From assembly GCF_003336875.1 (NCBI RefSeq), contig NZ_QGNJ01000002.1:62001-126000 (forward strand): DNA of 64,000 bases. The letters are read 5' to 3'. Origin of the DNA: Oleisolibacter albus. GTDB lineage: Bacteria; Pseudomonadota; Alphaproteobacteria; Azospirillales; Azospirillaceae. This document shows, in pieces, positions 28,004 through 38,813 of this stretch. The position numbers were made by a program, and so were the translations under genes. The first letter of the stretch is position 1; the number at the start of each line of letters is the position of its first letter. The notes under the pieces were generated by a model. The model was not told the DNA's origin and did no database searches. It saw only the letters and a program-made list of their open reading frames with translations.

Positions 28004-28285
28004 CGCCACACGCCGAAAGGGTGCCATCCTCCGTGACGTTCGACCTGTCCCCTCCCGTCCATACGGCCCCGGCTCCGCCGGGTGGGGACATGTTGTCGCC
28101 GGCGGGGCACCCGCGGCGGGCCGGAACCGGCCGGTAGCGGTCATGCGGCCGGACGGCCCGCCGGGACCCCCCCCGGCTGGCCGCTTCGCATTTCAGGAGG
28201 GGACTAACAGGCGGGGCGGCCGATCGAGCCCCGGCCCGGCGCCCAATCCGGGGTGTCTCGGGTTTCGGATGGAAGGAACGACGAC

Positions 28286-30415
28286 ATGTTCAAGGTTTTC
28301 CGCAAGGAGATGATGTGGGGCGGGCGCAAGCTCATCCTGGAGACCGGCAAGGTGGCCCGTCAGGCCGACGGCGCCGTGATCGCCACCTACGGTGACACCG
28401 TGGTGCTCTGCACTGCCGTGGCCGCCAAGGCTCCGAAGCCCGGCGTGGATTTCTTCCCGCTGACGGTGAACTACCAGGAGAAGGCCTTCGCCGCGGGCAA
28501 GATCCCCGGTGGCTTCTTCAAGCGCGAGGGGCGCCCGACCGAGAAGGAGGTGCTGACCTCCCGCCTTATCGACCGTCCCATCCGTCCGCTGTTCGCCGAT
28601 GGCTACCGCAACGAGACGCAGGTCGTCTGCACCGTGTTGAGCCATGATCTGGAGAACGATCCCGACATCGTCTCCATGATCGGCACCTCGGCCGCTCTGA
28701 CCATTTCCGGCGTGCCCTTCCTCGGCCCCATCGGCGCTGCCCGCGTCGGCTACAAGAACGGCCAGTACATCCTCAACCCGACCCTGGAACAGCTCGACGA
28801 CACCGATCTGGAGCTGGTGGTCGCCGGCACGCAGGAAGGCGTGCTGATGGTGGAGTCCGAGGCGAAGGAGCTGTCCGAAGAGGTCATGCTCGGCGCCGTG
28901 ATGTTCGGCCACAAGGAATTCCAGCCGGTGATCGACCTGATCATCGACCTGGCTGAGATGTGCGCCAAGGAACCCATGGACGTTCCGCCGCCGGCCTATG
29001 ACCGCGCCGCGGTCAAGGCCCGCCTGAAGGACGTGGTCGGCGCCGACGTCAAGGCCGCCTACGCCATCACCGTGAAGCAGGAGCGGTACGCCGCCGTCGG
29101 CGCCGCCAAGAGCAAGGCTCTGGAGGCGCTGGTGGCCGAGGGCTTCGCCCCCGAGGCGGTCGCCACCGAGTTCAAGGAGTTGGAGAGCGACATCCTGCGC
29201 GGCTCGGTGATCGAGACCGGCAAGCGCATCGACGGACGCACCACCGTGGACATCCGCCCGATCGTGGCCGAGGTCGGCGTGCTGCCGCGCAGCCATGGGT
29301 CGTCCCTGTTCACCCGCGGCGAGACCCAGGCCCTGGTGGTTGCCACCCTGGGCACCGCCCAGGACGAGCAGATCGTGGACGCGCTGGAAGGCGAGTACCG
29401 CGAGAACTTCATGCTGCACTACAACTTCCCCCCGTACTCCGTGGGTGAAGCCGGCCGCATGGGCTCTCCGGGCCGCCGCGAGATCGGCCATGGCAAGCTG
29501 GCCTGGCGCGCCATCCATCCGCTGCTGCCGGCCAAGGAGCAGTTCCCCTACACCCTGCGCGTGGTGTCGGAGATCACGGAGTCCAACGGCTCCTCCTCCA
29601 TGGCCACCGTCTGCGGCACCTCGCTGTCGCTGATGGATGCCGGCGTGCCGCTGCCCCGCCCGGTGGCGGGCATCGCCATGGGCCTGATCAAGGAAGGCGA
29701 CAAGTTCGCCGTCCTGTCGGACATCCTGGGCGACGAGGATCACCTCGGCGACATGGACTTCAAGGTGGCCGGCACCGAGAAGGGCGTGACCGCGCTGCAG
29801 ATGGACATCAAGATCACCTCGATCACCGAGGAGATCATGAAGATCGCCCTGGAGCAGGCCGCCAAGGGCCGCATCCACATCCTGGGCGAGATGGCCAAGG
29901 GCCTGTCCGGCGCCCGCGAGGCGGTGAACCAGAACGCCCCGCGCATCACCGTGATCAACATCCCCAAGGACAAGATCCGCGACGTGATCGGCTCCGGCGG
30001 CAAGGTGATCCGCGAGATCGTGGAGCAGACCGGCGCCAAGATCGACATCGAGGATGACGGCACCGTCAAGGTGGCGGCGGTCGACGGCAAGGCCGCCGAA
30101 GCCGCCATCAAGTGGATCAAGGGCATCGTGGCCGAGCCCGAGGTGGGCGAGATCTACGAGGGCAAGGTCGTCAAGGTCATGGACTTCGGCGCCTTCGTGA
30201 ACTTCCTCGGCTCCCGCGACGGCCTGGTCCACATCTCCGAGCTGAAGAACGAGCGCGTGGCCAAGGTCACCGACGTGGTCAAGCAGGGCGACAGCGTGAA
30301 GGTGAAGGTCCTGGGCTTCGACGACCGCGGCAAGGTGAAGCTGTCCATGAAGGTGGTCGATCAGGCCACCGGCGAGGACCTGTCGAAGAAGAAGGACGAG
30401 GCGGCCGAGGGCTGA
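28286..30415 (+). CDS. pnp: Polyribonucleotide nucleotidyltransferase (PNPase)
   Basis: PNPase degrades RNA 3'-5' by phosphorolysis and can add tails. The 709-residue protein has two RNase PH domains (about 1-230 and 315-550) joined by a helical linker, then a KH domain (about 555-610 with [11 protein letters not shown]) and an S1 domain (about 620-690, [20 protein letters not shown]). Key elements TRGETQALV and [18 protein letters not shown] segments are present. The ATG at 28286 begins at the conserved start MFKVFRKE. It ends before an intrinsic terminator. Confidence 0.97.
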   Translation: MFKVFRKEMMWGGRKLILETGKVARQADGAVIATYGDTVVLCTAVAAKAPKPGVDFFPLTVNYQEKAFAAGKIPGGFFKREGRPTEKEVLTSRLIDRPIRPLFADGYRNETQVVCTVLSHDLENDPDIVSMIGTSAALTISGVPFLGPIGAARVGYKNGQYILNPTLEQLDDTDLELVVAGTQEGVLMVESEAKELSEEVMLGAVMFGHKEFQPVIDLIIDLAEMCAKEPMDVPPPAYDRAAVKARLKDVVGADVKAAYAITVKQERYAAVGAAKSKALEALVAEGFAPEAVATEFKELESDILRGSVIETGKRIDGRTTVDIRPIVAEVGVLPRSHGSSLFTRGETQALVVATLGTAQDEQIVDALEGEYRENFMLHYNFPPYSVGEAGRMGSPGRREIGHGKLAWRAIHPLLPAKEQFPYTLRVVSEITESNGSSSMATVCGTSLSLMDAGVPLPRPVAGIAMGLIKEGDKFAVLSDILGDEDHLGDMDFKVAGTEKGVTALQMDIKITSITEEIMKIALEQAAKGRIHILGEMAKGLSGAREAVNQNAPRITVINIPKDKIRDVIGSGGKVIREIVEQTGAKIDIEDDGTVKVAAVDGKAAEAAIKWIKGIVAEPEVGEIYEGKVVKVMDFGAFVNFLGSRDGLVHISELKNERVAKVTDVVKQGDSVKVKVLGFDDRGKVKLSMKVVDQATGEDLSKKKDEAAEG

Positions 30416-30471
30416 TCCCCCGGACCGGATCATCCCGTCGCCGGGGTGATCTGGTCATCGCCGAGCCAACG

Positions 30472-30503
30472 ACCCGCCGGTTGCGACCGGCGGGTTTTTC
30501 TTT
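30472..30503 (+). terminator. Intrinsic terminator after pnp
   Basis: Nine-base arms ACCCGCCGG (30472-30480) and CCGGCGGGT (30487-30495) with a 6-base loop, followed by TTTTCTTT. A strong terminator 57 bases after the stop. Confidence 0.9.
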
Positions 30504-30672
30504 GGCCGTTGGCCACGGCGCGCGGCCCCATGCGGTCGCGGCATGGCACCTGCGCCTATGCCGACGGATAGGATGTGACGGACTCCACACGGTCCGCCCC
30601 TTTTCTGCCCTATATAAGTCACATCCTCATGGCCGGTCGGTTCCCCGCCGGCACCACAACGATCCTCCCCCC

Positions 30673-31197
30673 ATGTCCCCGCGTCTCCTTGCGGCGGCTC
30701 TGTCCGCTGTGTTCCTGTCCTTTTCCGCCGTTGCGGCGCCGCAGGACAGCCGTACCCTGCTGATCCTGTCCCGTGACGGGGCCTTCGCCGGCAATCTGGC
30801 CGCCCTGGCCGGTCGCCCTGTCCTTGTCGATGGCCGCGACAGCCAGGCCGACGCCTTGCTGCTGCGCCTGACCGAGGCCCATGGCTGGAGCCGGGACGAC
30901 CGGGCCGGCTGGCGTACCGATGCCGATCTGGCCGCCGCTGCGCGGGCGGTCTGTGACGACAGGGCTGCCGCCCTGGTCGTCCTGGCGCAGCCGGGCGATG
31001 ACGGGCTGGAGCAGGCCCTGACTACCTGTTCCTTCCGGGTCATCGATCTGGGCGATGCCGTCAGCCGCGGCTTCGTCGATACCAGCCCCGACCTCCGCCC
31101 CGCCGCCGTGGCCGATGACAGCTTCGGCACGCTGGTTCTGGGCGCGGCCACGCTGCGGCAGTTGCCGCAGCCCCAGATGGCGGCCCGCCGCGACTGA
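30673..31197 (+). CDS. Secreted hypothetical protein
   Basis: A 174-residue protein with a clear signal peptide (about residues 1-22, ending AVAA) and no membrane segment after it. I do not recognise the family. The mature part has a conserved-looking opening (SRTLLILSRDGAFAGNLAAL), an ALVVLAQPGDDGLEQAL stretch, and two cysteines that could form a disulfide. It stands alone after the pnp terminator, with a weak ribosome binding site; a TATATAAG element 61 bases upstream could be its -10 box. Function unknown; periplasmic location is inferred. Confidence 0.7.
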   Translation: MSPRLLAAALSAVFLSFSAVAAPQDSRTLLILSRDGAFAGNLAALAGRPVLVDGRDSQADALLLRLTEAHGWSRDDRAGWRTDADLAAAARAVCDDRAAALVVLAQPGDDGLEQALTTCSFRVIDLGDAVSRGFVDTSPDLRPAAVADDSFGTLVLGAATLRQLPQPQMAARRD

Positions 31198-31281
31198 GCG
31201 GTGGCCCGCCCGCCGCGGGACCCTTGCCGTATCCGGCCCGTTGTGTCACCCCGAAGCTCTGATCCAGACGGGAGGGTGCCG

Positions 31282-31824
31282 ATGAGTCTCGCCGCGCATG
31301 TCCGGGCCATGGCCCGCAACAACGCCGCCTCCAACCACCGGCTGCTGACCGCCTGCTGCGCCCTTGATCCGGCGGCCGTCGCCGCCCGGCGCACCAGCTT
31401 CTTCCCCTCGATCCGCGCCACCCTCAACCATATCCTCACGGTGGACTGGTACTATCTCGATGCGCTCACTGCCGGCGGCCGGGGCCTGTCCTGCTTCGAG
31501 CCGGAGGAGCCGTTCGCCGAGGTCGCCGCCCTGGCCGCGGCCCAGCGGGCCAGCGACCGGGACCTGGTGGCGTTCTGTGACAGTCTCACCGATGCCGCGC
31601 TGGAACGGCCGGTGCGCCTCGACCGAGGCCGCCGCGGCATCGAGCTGGAAACGGTGGGCACCGTGTTGCCGCATCTGTTCGTGCATCAGATCCATCATCG
31701 CGGCCAGGTCCATGCCATGCTGGCCGGGACCGAGGTGCGCCCGCCGCAGTTGGACGAGTTCTTCCTGTCCGCCGATGCCGGGTTGCGGGCCGCCGACTTG
31801 GCCGCCCTCGGGCTTGATGCGTGA
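31282..31824 (+). CDS. DinB family protein
   Basis: A 180-residue four-helix-bundle protein of the DinB/YfiT type. The metal-binding histidines of the family are visible: H51 in TLNHILTVDWYYL and the pair in FVHQIHHRGQVHAML. Family members include thiol transferases and isomerases, and many have no known substrate. The ATG at 31282 is preceded by GGGAGGG. It stands 84 bases after the secreted protein gene and could be co-transcribed. Confidence 0.85.
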   Translation: MSLAAHVRAMARNNAASNHRLLTACCALDPAAVAARRTSFFPSIRATLNHILTVDWYYLDALTAGGRGLSCFEPEEPFAEVAALAAAQRASDRDLVAFCDSLTDAALERPVRLDRGRRGIELETVGTVLPHLFVHQIHHRGQVHAMLAGTEVRPPQLDEFFLSADAGLRAADLAALGLDA

Positions 31825-31981
31825 TGGGCTGCCCTTTGGGGGCGGGACGGGTTTCTTCAACCGCCTATTCCATTCATGGCTCGCAGCCGCGTCATGAAAG
31901 TGAAACATGACTTCTGTGACGAGCCGCACAGTTCCGCCGGGCCGGGGGGCGTAAGAAGGTTCCTGTCAGCCGGACGATGCC

Positions 31982-31996
31982 TCGACTTTAAGTCGA
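31982..31996. promoter_or_regulatory. Short inverted repeat upstream of the Omp gene
   Basis: TCGACTT-T-AAGTCGA, arms of 7 bases around a single base, placed 10 bases before the predicted -35 element of the outer-membrane protein gene. It could be a regulator site; the regulator is unknown. Confidence 0.35.
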
Positions 31997-32005
31997 ACCG
32001 ACGGA

Positions 32006-32032
32006 CTGACAAATACAGCCGTAGACTACAAT
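32006..32032 (+). promoter_or_regulatory. Predicted promoter of the outer-membrane protein gene
   Basis: CTGACA (32006-32011) and TACAAT (32027-32032) separated by 15 bases. The spacing is 2 bases short of ideal, but both boxes are close to consensus in an otherwise G/C-rich region. Predicted leader of about 65 bases. Confidence 0.4.
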
Positions 32033-32103
32033 CGGCTTTGGGGTGCGCATGTATGCGCCACAGCGTCGTGCACCCTTTAGGGAACCTGATTAGGAGAAAC
32101 GTT

Positions 32104-32730
32104 ATGTCCCGGATTGCTTCCGCTTTGTTCGGCGCTACGGCTCTGGTCGCCCTCTCTGCGACGCCGTCTCTGGCCGCGAGCGTGTTCGATGGCCCGTATG
32201 TCGGCGTTTACACCGGCTACAGCGATGCCGGCCTGGATGCCAAGACCACTGCCGGCAACTCCGACAAGTCCGTTGATGGCTGGGCTTTCGGCGGCTACGC
32301 CGGTTACGGCCGTACCTTCGACCGCTTCTACTTCGGCGGTGAGGGCGAGGTCGGCTACAACGACACCAACGGCAAGCTGAACACCGCCGGCATCAATGGC
32401 AAGATTGACGGCGATGTGACCTATGGCCTGTCGGCCCGTGCCGGTTACCTGGTGAGCGACACCCTGCTGGCCTATGGCCGCGTGGGCTGGGAGCGCAGCA
32501 AGTTCGAGCTGAAGGGCACCGCCGGTGGTGTCACCGGCAAGGACAATGTGGATCTGGACGGCATCCGCTTCGGCGGTGGCGTCGAGGCCGCGGTTCTGCC
32601 GAACGTGCTGGTGCGCGCCGAGTACACCTACACCAACTATGAGAACAAGGACTTCACCCTCGGCACCATCGCCGGCGAAGCCAAGCCGGACGAGAGCGCC
32701 CTGCGCGTGGGTGTGGCCTACCGCTTCTGA
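32104..32730 (+). CDS. Outer-membrane beta-barrel protein
   Basis: A 208-residue porin-like protein of the Omp25/OmpW-like small barrel type. Signal peptide at residues 1-23 (ending SLAAS), then alternating aromatic strands (FDGPYVGVYTGYSD, FGGYAGYGRTFDRFYFGGEGEVGYN) and a C-terminal strand ending in VAYRF, the usual signal for outer-membrane insertion. Eight strands are likely. A strong AGGAGAAAC site, a predicted promoter and a strong terminator suggest high expression as a single gene. The role may be structural or as a surface antigen; none is shown by sequence. Confidence 0.88.
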   Translation: MSRIASALFGATALVALSATPSLAASVFDGPYVGVYTGYSDAGLDAKTTAGNSDKSVDGWAFGGYAGYGRTFDRFYFGGEGEVGYNDTNGKLNTAGINGKIDGDVTYGLSARAGYLVSDTLLAYGRVGWERSKFELKGTAGGVTGKDNVDLDGIRFGGGVEAAVLPNVLVRAEYTYTNYENKDFTLGTIAGEAKPDESALRVGVAYRF

Positions 32731-32793
32731 TCCAGAGCGGTTCAGCTTTCCCTGCCGGTCCCATCCCCTCCCCGCCGGACCGGCAGGGATCAA

Positions 32794-32828
32794 AGCCCCG
32801 GTGCGCCCCCCGCGCCGGGGCTTTTTCT
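32794..32828 (+). terminator. Intrinsic terminator after the Omp gene
   Basis: Arms AGCCCCGG (32794-32801) and CCGGGGCT (32815-32822) followed by TTTTTCTTT, 64 bases after the stop. Also read from the other strand it lies beyond the end of the convergent lipoprotein gene. Confidence 0.88.
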
Positions 32829-32847
32829 TTCCATGCGCGCGGGCCGC

Positions 32848-33570
32848 TCAGCCCTCGTTTCCCAGTTCCAGCGGCCGGTCGGCATGGCAGTCGCGGGCGG
32901 CGACCCGGTCCTGGATATAGCGCAGCAGCGCCATGCGGGCCGCCGCACGGTCCTTCACCTGCAGGATACCGTCCTTGGCCGGCCGTCCCTTGTCGTCATG
33001 GAAGGTCAGGCCGTTGCCGGCGGCGGATCCGGCCAGGCGGTGATCCTGACGCTGCTGGGGCGACTGGCATTCCACCAGCGCCAGCCGGGGCGCCTCGGTC
33101 CCCGACCGGACCAGGGCCACGAAGCCGTAGATGTAAAGCTCGTCTGCGCCGGCATCCGCCGGGGGCAGCTTCAGCGGACGGCCATCGACCGTCAGCGTGT
33201 GCGCCAGCGTCTCCACATCGGCCCGGTTCAGGCGGAGTTGGGCCAGATACAGGGCGCGGGCCTCGCCTTCCTCCACCCGCAGCCTGTCCAGCGGCGCGTC
33301 GCGCACGGTCTGTACCGCCACGCTGCCCACCCGCCCGGACGGTGTGGACAGCACATAGCGCACACCGCCCCGCAGTGCCTCCTCGCGGATGAAGACCATG
33401 TCGCCGGTGCCGCTGGGCACCTCGCGCTTCACCGCCATGGGGGGCAGGCGGTCGCCGGCGCCGATCAGGGGCACGGTGGTTTCCGCCACCGGGCCGGTGC
33501 AGGCGCCAAGCCCCATCATCCCCGCCACCCCGGCCACCAGCCCGGCTCGCTTCATGCCCTTCCGGCCCAT
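32848..33570 (-). CDS. Hypothetical lipoprotein
   Basis: A 240-residue protein with a lipoprotein signal peptide: positive start, hydrophobic stretch and lipobox LGAC, making C24 the likely lipidated residue. The mature part (about 215 residues) is hydrophilic, with a segment DELYIYGFVALVR and a C-terminal helical part. I do not recognise the family. A second ATG at 33555 is possible and would also leave the lipobox. The start chosen has GGGAG upstream. It lies 98 bases downstream of the YcbK-like gene, likely in the same transcript; an envelope role is inferred from this. Confidence 0.72.
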   Translation of the reverse strand: MGRKGMKRAGLVAGVAGMMGLGACTGPVAETTVPLIGAGDRLPPMAVKREVPSGTGDMVFIREEALRGGVRYVLSTPSGRVGSVAVQTVRDAPLDRLRVEEGEARALYLAQLRLNRADVETLAHTLTVDGRPLKLPPADAGADELYIYGFVALVRSGTEAPRLALVECQSPQQRQDHRLAGSAAGNGLTFHDDKGRPAKDGILQVKDRAAARMALLRYIQDRVAARDCHADRPLELGNEG

Positions 33571-33668
33571 GCCCCGACTCCCGCAGATCCCGCTCGTGCT
33601 TGCCGCGGAAAGCTACAACCCATCGGGGCGGCATTGCGACGGCTTTTCCAGAAGGGGGGCCGCCCGCG

Positions 33669-34232
33669 TCAGCGCGTCTTCCAGGTCCGGACCGGGCCGG
33701 TGTCGATGTGGGTGTGGCCGGTGGTGGGATAATAGGCGGCGCCGCCGCGCTGCATGGTCTTGGCGATCTCGGCCAGGGCGGCGCCGGGCAGGATCGGCAC
33801 CTTGAAGTCGATGGCCTTGCCCTGCATGTGGAAGCTCTCGCGCGCGGCATTGCCGTTCTGCGACACCAGCTTGGCATTGGTCTGCGGCGAGCGGTAGCCG
33901 GAAGAGATCAGCACCTCGGTGCTGCTGGGCAGGCCGGTGCGGTACAGCAGATCGAACACGAAATCCATCAGCAGCGGGTCGGTGCGCGTGGTTTCGCCGG
34001 TGCTGCGGTCGCGCAGCAGCAGGTCGATCGTCTCCATGGCCCGGGGGTCGTATCCGCCATTGTGGTAATAGACCACGTCGGCCCGTTCCTTGCTCTGCGG
34101 GTGCACCAGCACCACACGGCGCACATCGGGCAGGGGCGGCAGCTCCGGGGCTTCCGGTGGCTGGGGCGCCCGGCTGGCGCAGGCGGACAGGAACAGGCAG
34201 GCGATCAGGACGAACAGACCGAGGCGCGGCAC
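33669..34232 (-). CDS. YcbK/MepK-like peptidase M15 family lipoprotein (DUF882)
   Basis: A 187-residue predicted murein hydrolase of the YcbK (MepK) group. A lipobox LSAC puts the lipid on C18. The catalytic fold shows SGYRSPQTNAKL, SFHMQGKAIDF (His and Asp metal ligands) and HTHIDTGPVRTW at the C-terminus. Relatives cleave peptidoglycan cross-links. Unlike Escherichia coli YcbK, which has a Tat signal, this one appears lipid anchored. The start is a GTG at 34232 with GGGGGAG in front. Confidence 0.85.
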   Translation of the reverse strand: MPRLGLFVLIACLFLSACASRAPQPPEAPELPPLPDVRRVVLVHPQSKERADVVYYHNGGYDPRAMETIDLLLRDRSTGETTRTDPLLMDFVFDLLYRTGLPSSTEVLISSGYRSPQTNAKLVSQNGNAARESFHMQGKAIDFKVPILPGAALAEIAKTMQRGGAAYYPTTGHTHIDTGPVRTWKTR

Positions 34233-34361
34233 GGGCGGCGTCTCCCCCAGGATGCAGGCCGGACTCGGCCAGGGAACGGACCGGCCGAGACTACCACGAA
34301 GGGGGTGGGGCGTGGCAAAGCGGCCGGATGGGCCGCATGTCTGTCACCCCGGAACCGGGGG

Positions 34362-35195
34362 TCAGATCAGGGTGACGGTGCTGCCTTCCACCGCCACCAG
34401 GGTGCCGGGGCGGCGTGCCGCGGCCGCGGCACCGATGGCATCCAGATCGCCGTCACTGCGGCCGGGATCGTGGTGGAACAGATAGACCTGCCCCACCCCG
34501 GCGGCATCGGCCAGGCGCAACGCCTCCTGCCAGGTGGAATGGCCCCAGCCGATGCGGCGGCCATATTCCTCATCGGTGTAGGTGGCGTCGTAGATCATGA
34601 CGTCGGCACCGCGCACCAGCGCCAGCACCCGCGGGTCCCGGCCCTCGGCCGGGTGCTCGGTGTCGGTGATGATGCAGAGGGAGCGGCCGCCATACTCGAT
34701 GCGGTAGCCGGTGGCGTTGTTGGGATGGTTCAGCGGGGCCGTGCGCACGGTGACGCCGGGACGCGGGGTCAGCGTGTCGCCCGCCTGGAACTTGCTGAAG
34801 CGCAGATTGCTTTCGATGATGTTCAGCGGCACCGGGAACAGCGGCGCCGACATGAACTCGCGCAGCGCCTCCTCCAGCGGCATGTCCGGCCCCAGATGCC
34901 CTTCCCACAGGGTGAAGCGGTTGCAGCCCTGATAGGCCGGGGCGAAGAAGGGCAGGCCGACGATATGGTCGTAATGGGTATGGGTCAGCAGGATGTCGGC
35001 ATCCAGCGGCTGCTCCTTCAGCAACTCGTCCCCGAAGGCGCGCAGGCCGGTGCCGGCATCGACGATCAGCAGATGCGGACCACAGCGCACTTCCAGGCAG
35101 GGGGTGTTGCCGCCATAGCGGGCCGTATCCGGACCCGGCGCCGCGATGCTGCCGCGGACCCCGCGGAACCGCAGGTAAAACCCCCCATCAGCCAC
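34362..35195 (-). CDS. Metallo-beta-lactamase-fold hydrolase
   Basis: A 277-residue cytoplasmic hydrolase of the MBL-fold phosphodiesterase-like group. Motifs are RGSIAAPGPDTARYGGNTPC, DAGTGLRAFG, LLTHTHYDHIVGLPFF (metal site), ITDTEH, and a late HHDPGRSDGDLD. The start is a GTG at 35195, preceded by AAAGGGGGG; the frame stays open upstream but is compositionally non-coding. Relatives include ElaC/PhnP-like and cyclic-nucleotide phosphodiesterase enzymes. Substrate not known. It is separated from the aap operon by a 486-base gap. Confidence 0.82.
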   Translation of the reverse strand: MADGGFYLRFRGVRGSIAAPGPDTARYGGNTPCLEVRCGPHLLIVDAGTGLRAFGDELLKEQPLDADILLTHTHYDHIVGLPFFAPAYQGCNRFTLWEGHLGPDMPLEEALREFMSAPLFPVPLNIIESNLRFSKFQAGDTLTPRPGVTVRTAPLNHPNNATGYRIEYGGRSLCIITDTEHPAEGRDPRVLALVRGADVMIYDATYTDEEYGRRIGWGHSTWQEALRLADAAGVGQVYLFHHDPGRSDGDLDAIGAAAAARRPGTLVAVEGSTVTLI

Positions 35196-35460
35196 CAGCC
35201 CATCCCCCCTTTTCGTGTCTGGCGCCGGCAGCGTGGCCCCAAGGGCCGCGCCTTGTCGAGCCTTTGTTGATCTGAACGGTGGAACGGGCGCTATGGCGGC
35301 ATGGCGGCCGGACCGGGCCGCGGGCGCCCGGTTCCCGCCCGGAACCGGCGGGTTGCGGTCATTCCCCGCCGGGGCGGAGCGGACGACGGTGCGGCCACCG
35401 GCGGAAACCGGGTGATGGGGGAATGCTGCGGCGGGGTCTGCCGCCGGGACCGGGCAAAGG

Positions 35461-35517
35461 CGCCCCCGGTCGAGGGGGATGCGGCATGGGGCGACACCGC
35501 AGACTCGACCGGGGGCG
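35461..35517. repeat. Inverted repeat with 14-base perfect arms
   Basis: CGCCCCCGGTCGAG (35461-35474) and its exact reverse complement (35504-35517) enclose 29 bases that include a smaller GCGG/CCGC hairpin. This could fold as a long structured RNA end for the aap transcript or be a small dispersed repeat. The 13 bases CTCGACCGGGGGC also occur in the gap at 52712-52724. Confidence 0.6.
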
Positions 35518-35534
35518 TGGGCTCCCTTGCCGCT

Positions 35535-35569
35535 CGGATCTGCCATGGGGTAGGTGGGCTGCAGATCCG
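35535..35569. repeat. Inverted repeat with 9-base arms
   Basis: CGGATCTGC (35535-35543) and GCAGATCCG (35561-35569) with a 17-base loop, directly next to the 14-base inverted repeat. Confidence 0.5.
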
Positions 35570-35681
35570 GACCGCACTTCGGTTGGGCTCCCGTGCGGCC
35601 AGCGACATGCCTTTTACGCCGCACCAATGGAATCCCTGTCGCGCTCGCCCGAACTTTTTTCCATCCCCCCGTGCGGCATGG

Positions 35682-36443
<762 letters not shown>

Positions 36444-36445
36444 GC

Positions 36446-37531
36446 TCACCGCCGTCTCCCCTTGGACAGTTGCGCCTCCAGATGCCGGCTGTACCGGGAC
36501 AGGGCGTAGCAGAAGATGAAATAGATCACGGCCACGAACAGATAGGCCTCGCGGTAGAAACCGCGCCAGGCCGGGTCGGTCAGGGCCGATTTGGCCGCGC
36601 CCAGCAGGTCCAGCAGGCCGATGATGACCACCAGGCTGGTATCCTTGAAGAAGCCGATGAAGGTGTTGACCAGCGGCGGGATCACCAGGGCCAGGGCCTG
36701 GGGCAGCACGATCATGCGCGTGCGCTGCCAATAGCTCAGCCCCAGGGCGCTGGCCGCTTCCACCTGACCCTTGGGAATGGCCTGCAATCCGCCGCGCACC
36801 ACCTCGGCCAGATAGGCGGCGGCGAACAGCACCAGCCCGATCTGGGCCCGCAGCAGCTTGTCCACCGTCACATCCTGCGGCAGGAACAGCGGGATCATGA
36901 CGCTGGCCATGAACAGGATGCTGATCAGCGGCACTCCGCGGACCAGCTCGATATAGACGGTGCACAGCGCCCGGAACACCGGCATCGCGCTGGTGCGGCC
37001 CAGGGCCAGCAGCACGCCCAGCGGAAAGGCCAGCCCCAGGCCGACCACGGACAGGCCCAGCGTCAGCGGCAGCCCGCCCCAGAGATAGGTGGGCACCGTC
37101 TCCAGCCCCAGCACGCCGCCCTGCATCAGCAGGCCGGCCAGCAGCAGGACCACGGGCCACAGCAGCAGCAGCGGCCGGCCCCAGAGCCGGCGGTCGGCGC
37201 TGCCCAGCAGCAGGCCCACCACCAGCAGCATGGCCAGGGTCGGGCGCCAATGCTGCTCCACGGGATAGGTGCCGAACAGGCTGAAGCGCCATTTCTCCGC
37301 CACGAAGGCCCAGCAGGCCCCGGCGCCCTCGGCCCGGCAGGCGGCGGCATCGCCGCTCCACACCGCATGGCCCACCAGCCAAGCCGCCAGCCCCGGGACC
37401 AGGGTCCAGGCGGCAGCGAGGATCAGCAGCGTCAGCAGGCTGTTGTACCAGGTGGAGAACAGGTTGCGCCGGACCCAGTGCAGCGGGCTGGACCGCAGAG
37501 CGGCGGGGGGCGGCAGGGCGGGGCGGTCCAT
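36446..37531 (-). CDS. aapM: General L-amino-acid ABC transporter, permease AapM
   Basis: A 361-residue inner-membrane permease. An N-terminal part with several hydrophobic segments precedes the binding-protein-dependent transport domain (about residues 150-355), with the EAA-type loop [24 protein letters not shown] that contacts AapP. AapM proteins are longer than ordinary His/Glu permeases, as here. It starts 2 bases after the aapQ stop and pairs with AapQ to form the channel. Confidence 0.93.
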   Translation of the reverse strand: MDRPALPPPAALRSSPLHWVRRNLFSTWYNSLLTLLILAAAWTLVPGLAAWLVGHAVWSGDAAACRAEGAGACWAFVAEKWRFSLFGTYPVEQHWRPTLAMLLVVGLLLGSADRRLWGRPLLLLWPVVLLLAGLLMQGGVLGLETVPTYLWGGLPLTLGLSVVGLGLAFPLGVLLALGRTSAMPVFRALCTVYIELVRGVPLISILFMASVMIPLFLPQDVTVDKLLRAQIGLVLFAAAYLAEVVRGGLQAIPKGQVEAASALGLSYWQRTRMIVLPQALALVIPPLVNTFIGFFKDTSLVVIIGLLDLLGAAKSALTDPAWRGFYREAYLFVAVIYFIFCYALSRYSRHLEAQLSKGRRR

Positions 37532-37533
37532 GC

Positions 37534-38745
37534 TCAGCGCTCCACCAGCTTGATGCGGGCATTGTACCAGTTCAGCAGCGCCGACAGGGCCAGGCTGATG
37601 CTGAGATAGACGATCATGATGGCGGCCACGCCCTCCACCGCCTGACCCGTCTGGTTCAGGGTGGTGTTGGCCACCGAGACGAAATCGGGATAGCCGATGG
37701 CCACTGCCAGCGAGCTGTTCTTGGTCAGGTTTAGGAACTGGCTGGTGACCGGCGGGATGATGACCCGCAGCGCCTGGGGCAGCACCACCAGCCGCAAGGT
37801 CTGGCCGCCGGACAGGCCCAGCGCGTGGGCCGCCTCGGTCTGTCCCCGCGCCACGGCCAGGATGCCGCTGCGCACGGTCTCGGCGATGAAGGCGGCGGTA
37901 TAGGTGACCAGACCGAACAGCAGGGCGGCGAATTCCGGCGTCAGGGTTACGCCGCCGGTGAAGTTGAAGCCCTGCAGCCGCGGCGTATCCAGCCCGGCTC
38001 CGCCGAAGGCCAGCAGCACCAGCAGCGGCAGCCCGAGGATCAGGCCCAGGCCGATGGGCAGCATGGGCAGGCGGCGGCCGGTGCTGGCCTGCCGTCCGCG
38101 GCTTACGGCCGACAGAACCAGCGTGACCACGATGCCCAGGGCGAAGGCTGCGGCCATCCAGGACCAGGCCGGATCATCGGCCGGGGCCGGCAGCTTCAGC
38201 CCGCGGTTCGACAGGAATACGTCCGGCAGCAGGGTCAAGGCCTGCCGCGGCCCCGGCAGCCCTTCGGTGATGATGGCGTACCAGAAGAACAGCTGCAGCA
38301 GCAGCGGCACGTTGCGCAGCGACTCCACATAGGCGCCACACAGCCGGGACACCAGCCAGTTGCCGGACAGGCGGCCGATGCCGATCAGTGTGCCCAGCAG
38401 CGTGGCCAGCACGATGCCGAGGGCGGACACCTTCAGTGTGTTCAGCAGGCCGACCAGATAGGCGCGGGCATAGGTGTTGGTCGGGCCATACTCGATCATC
38501 CGTTCTTCGATGGCGAAGCCGGATTCGCGGCCGAGATAGCCGAAGCCCGAGGCGATGCCCAGCCGGCCCATGTTCTGCAGCGTATTGTGCAGCAGGGTCC
38601 AGCCGGCCAACAGCACCAGCGCCCCCACCAGCAGCTGCCAGAGCAGGGCCCGCAACCCCGGATCGTTCAGCGACAGCGGCCGGGACCGGGGCGGGGCCAG
38701 GAGTGTGGATCGAGGGCCGGATTGGGGCGGCGTCATCGACGTCAT
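37534..38745 (-). CDS. aapQ: General L-amino-acid ABC transporter, permease AapQ
   Basis: A 403-residue permease. Hydrophobic segments span the protein; a large periplasmic loop lies between the first and second (around [19 protein letters not shown], typical of AapQ). The EAA loop is [24 protein letters not shown]. It starts at an ATG with AAGGGG in front (an internal ATG at 38736 is possible) and is separated from aapJ by 118 bases that contain a stem-loop. Confidence 0.93.
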   Translation of the reverse strand: MTSMTPPQSGPRSTLLAPPRSRPLSLNDPGLRALLWQLLVGALVLLAGWTLLHNTLQNMGRLGIASGFGYLGRESGFAIEERMIEYGPTNTYARAYLVGLLNTLKVSALGIVLATLLGTLIGIGRLSGNWLVSRLCGAYVESLRNVPLLLQLFFWYAIITEGLPGPRQALTLLPDVFLSNRGLKLPAPADDPAWSWMAAAFALGIVVTLVLSAVSRGRQASTGRRLPMLPIGLGLILGLPLLVLLAFGGAGLDTPRLQGFNFTGGVTLTPEFAALLFGLVTYTAAFIAETVRSGILAVARGQTEAAHALGLSGGQTLRLVVLPQALRVIIPPVTSQFLNLTKNSSLAVAIGYPDFVSVANTTLNQTGQAVEGVAAIMIVYLSISLALSALLNWYNARIKLVER

Positions 38746-38813
38746 GTTTCCCCTTCAACGTGCGGCGGTTCGGGCGGATCCGTCTGAACCGACCGCACGG
38801 AAACGAACAGGCC

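Larger units (their letters stand above)
35196..35681. other. Long intergenic region with two strong stem-loops
   Basis: No gene is supported in these 486 bases, although several long G/C-driven open frames cross it. It holds two adjacent stem-loops (listed separately) downstream of the aap operon and upstream of the hydrolase gene. Neither is followed by a T tract on the strand of the aap operon. Confidence 0.5.
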
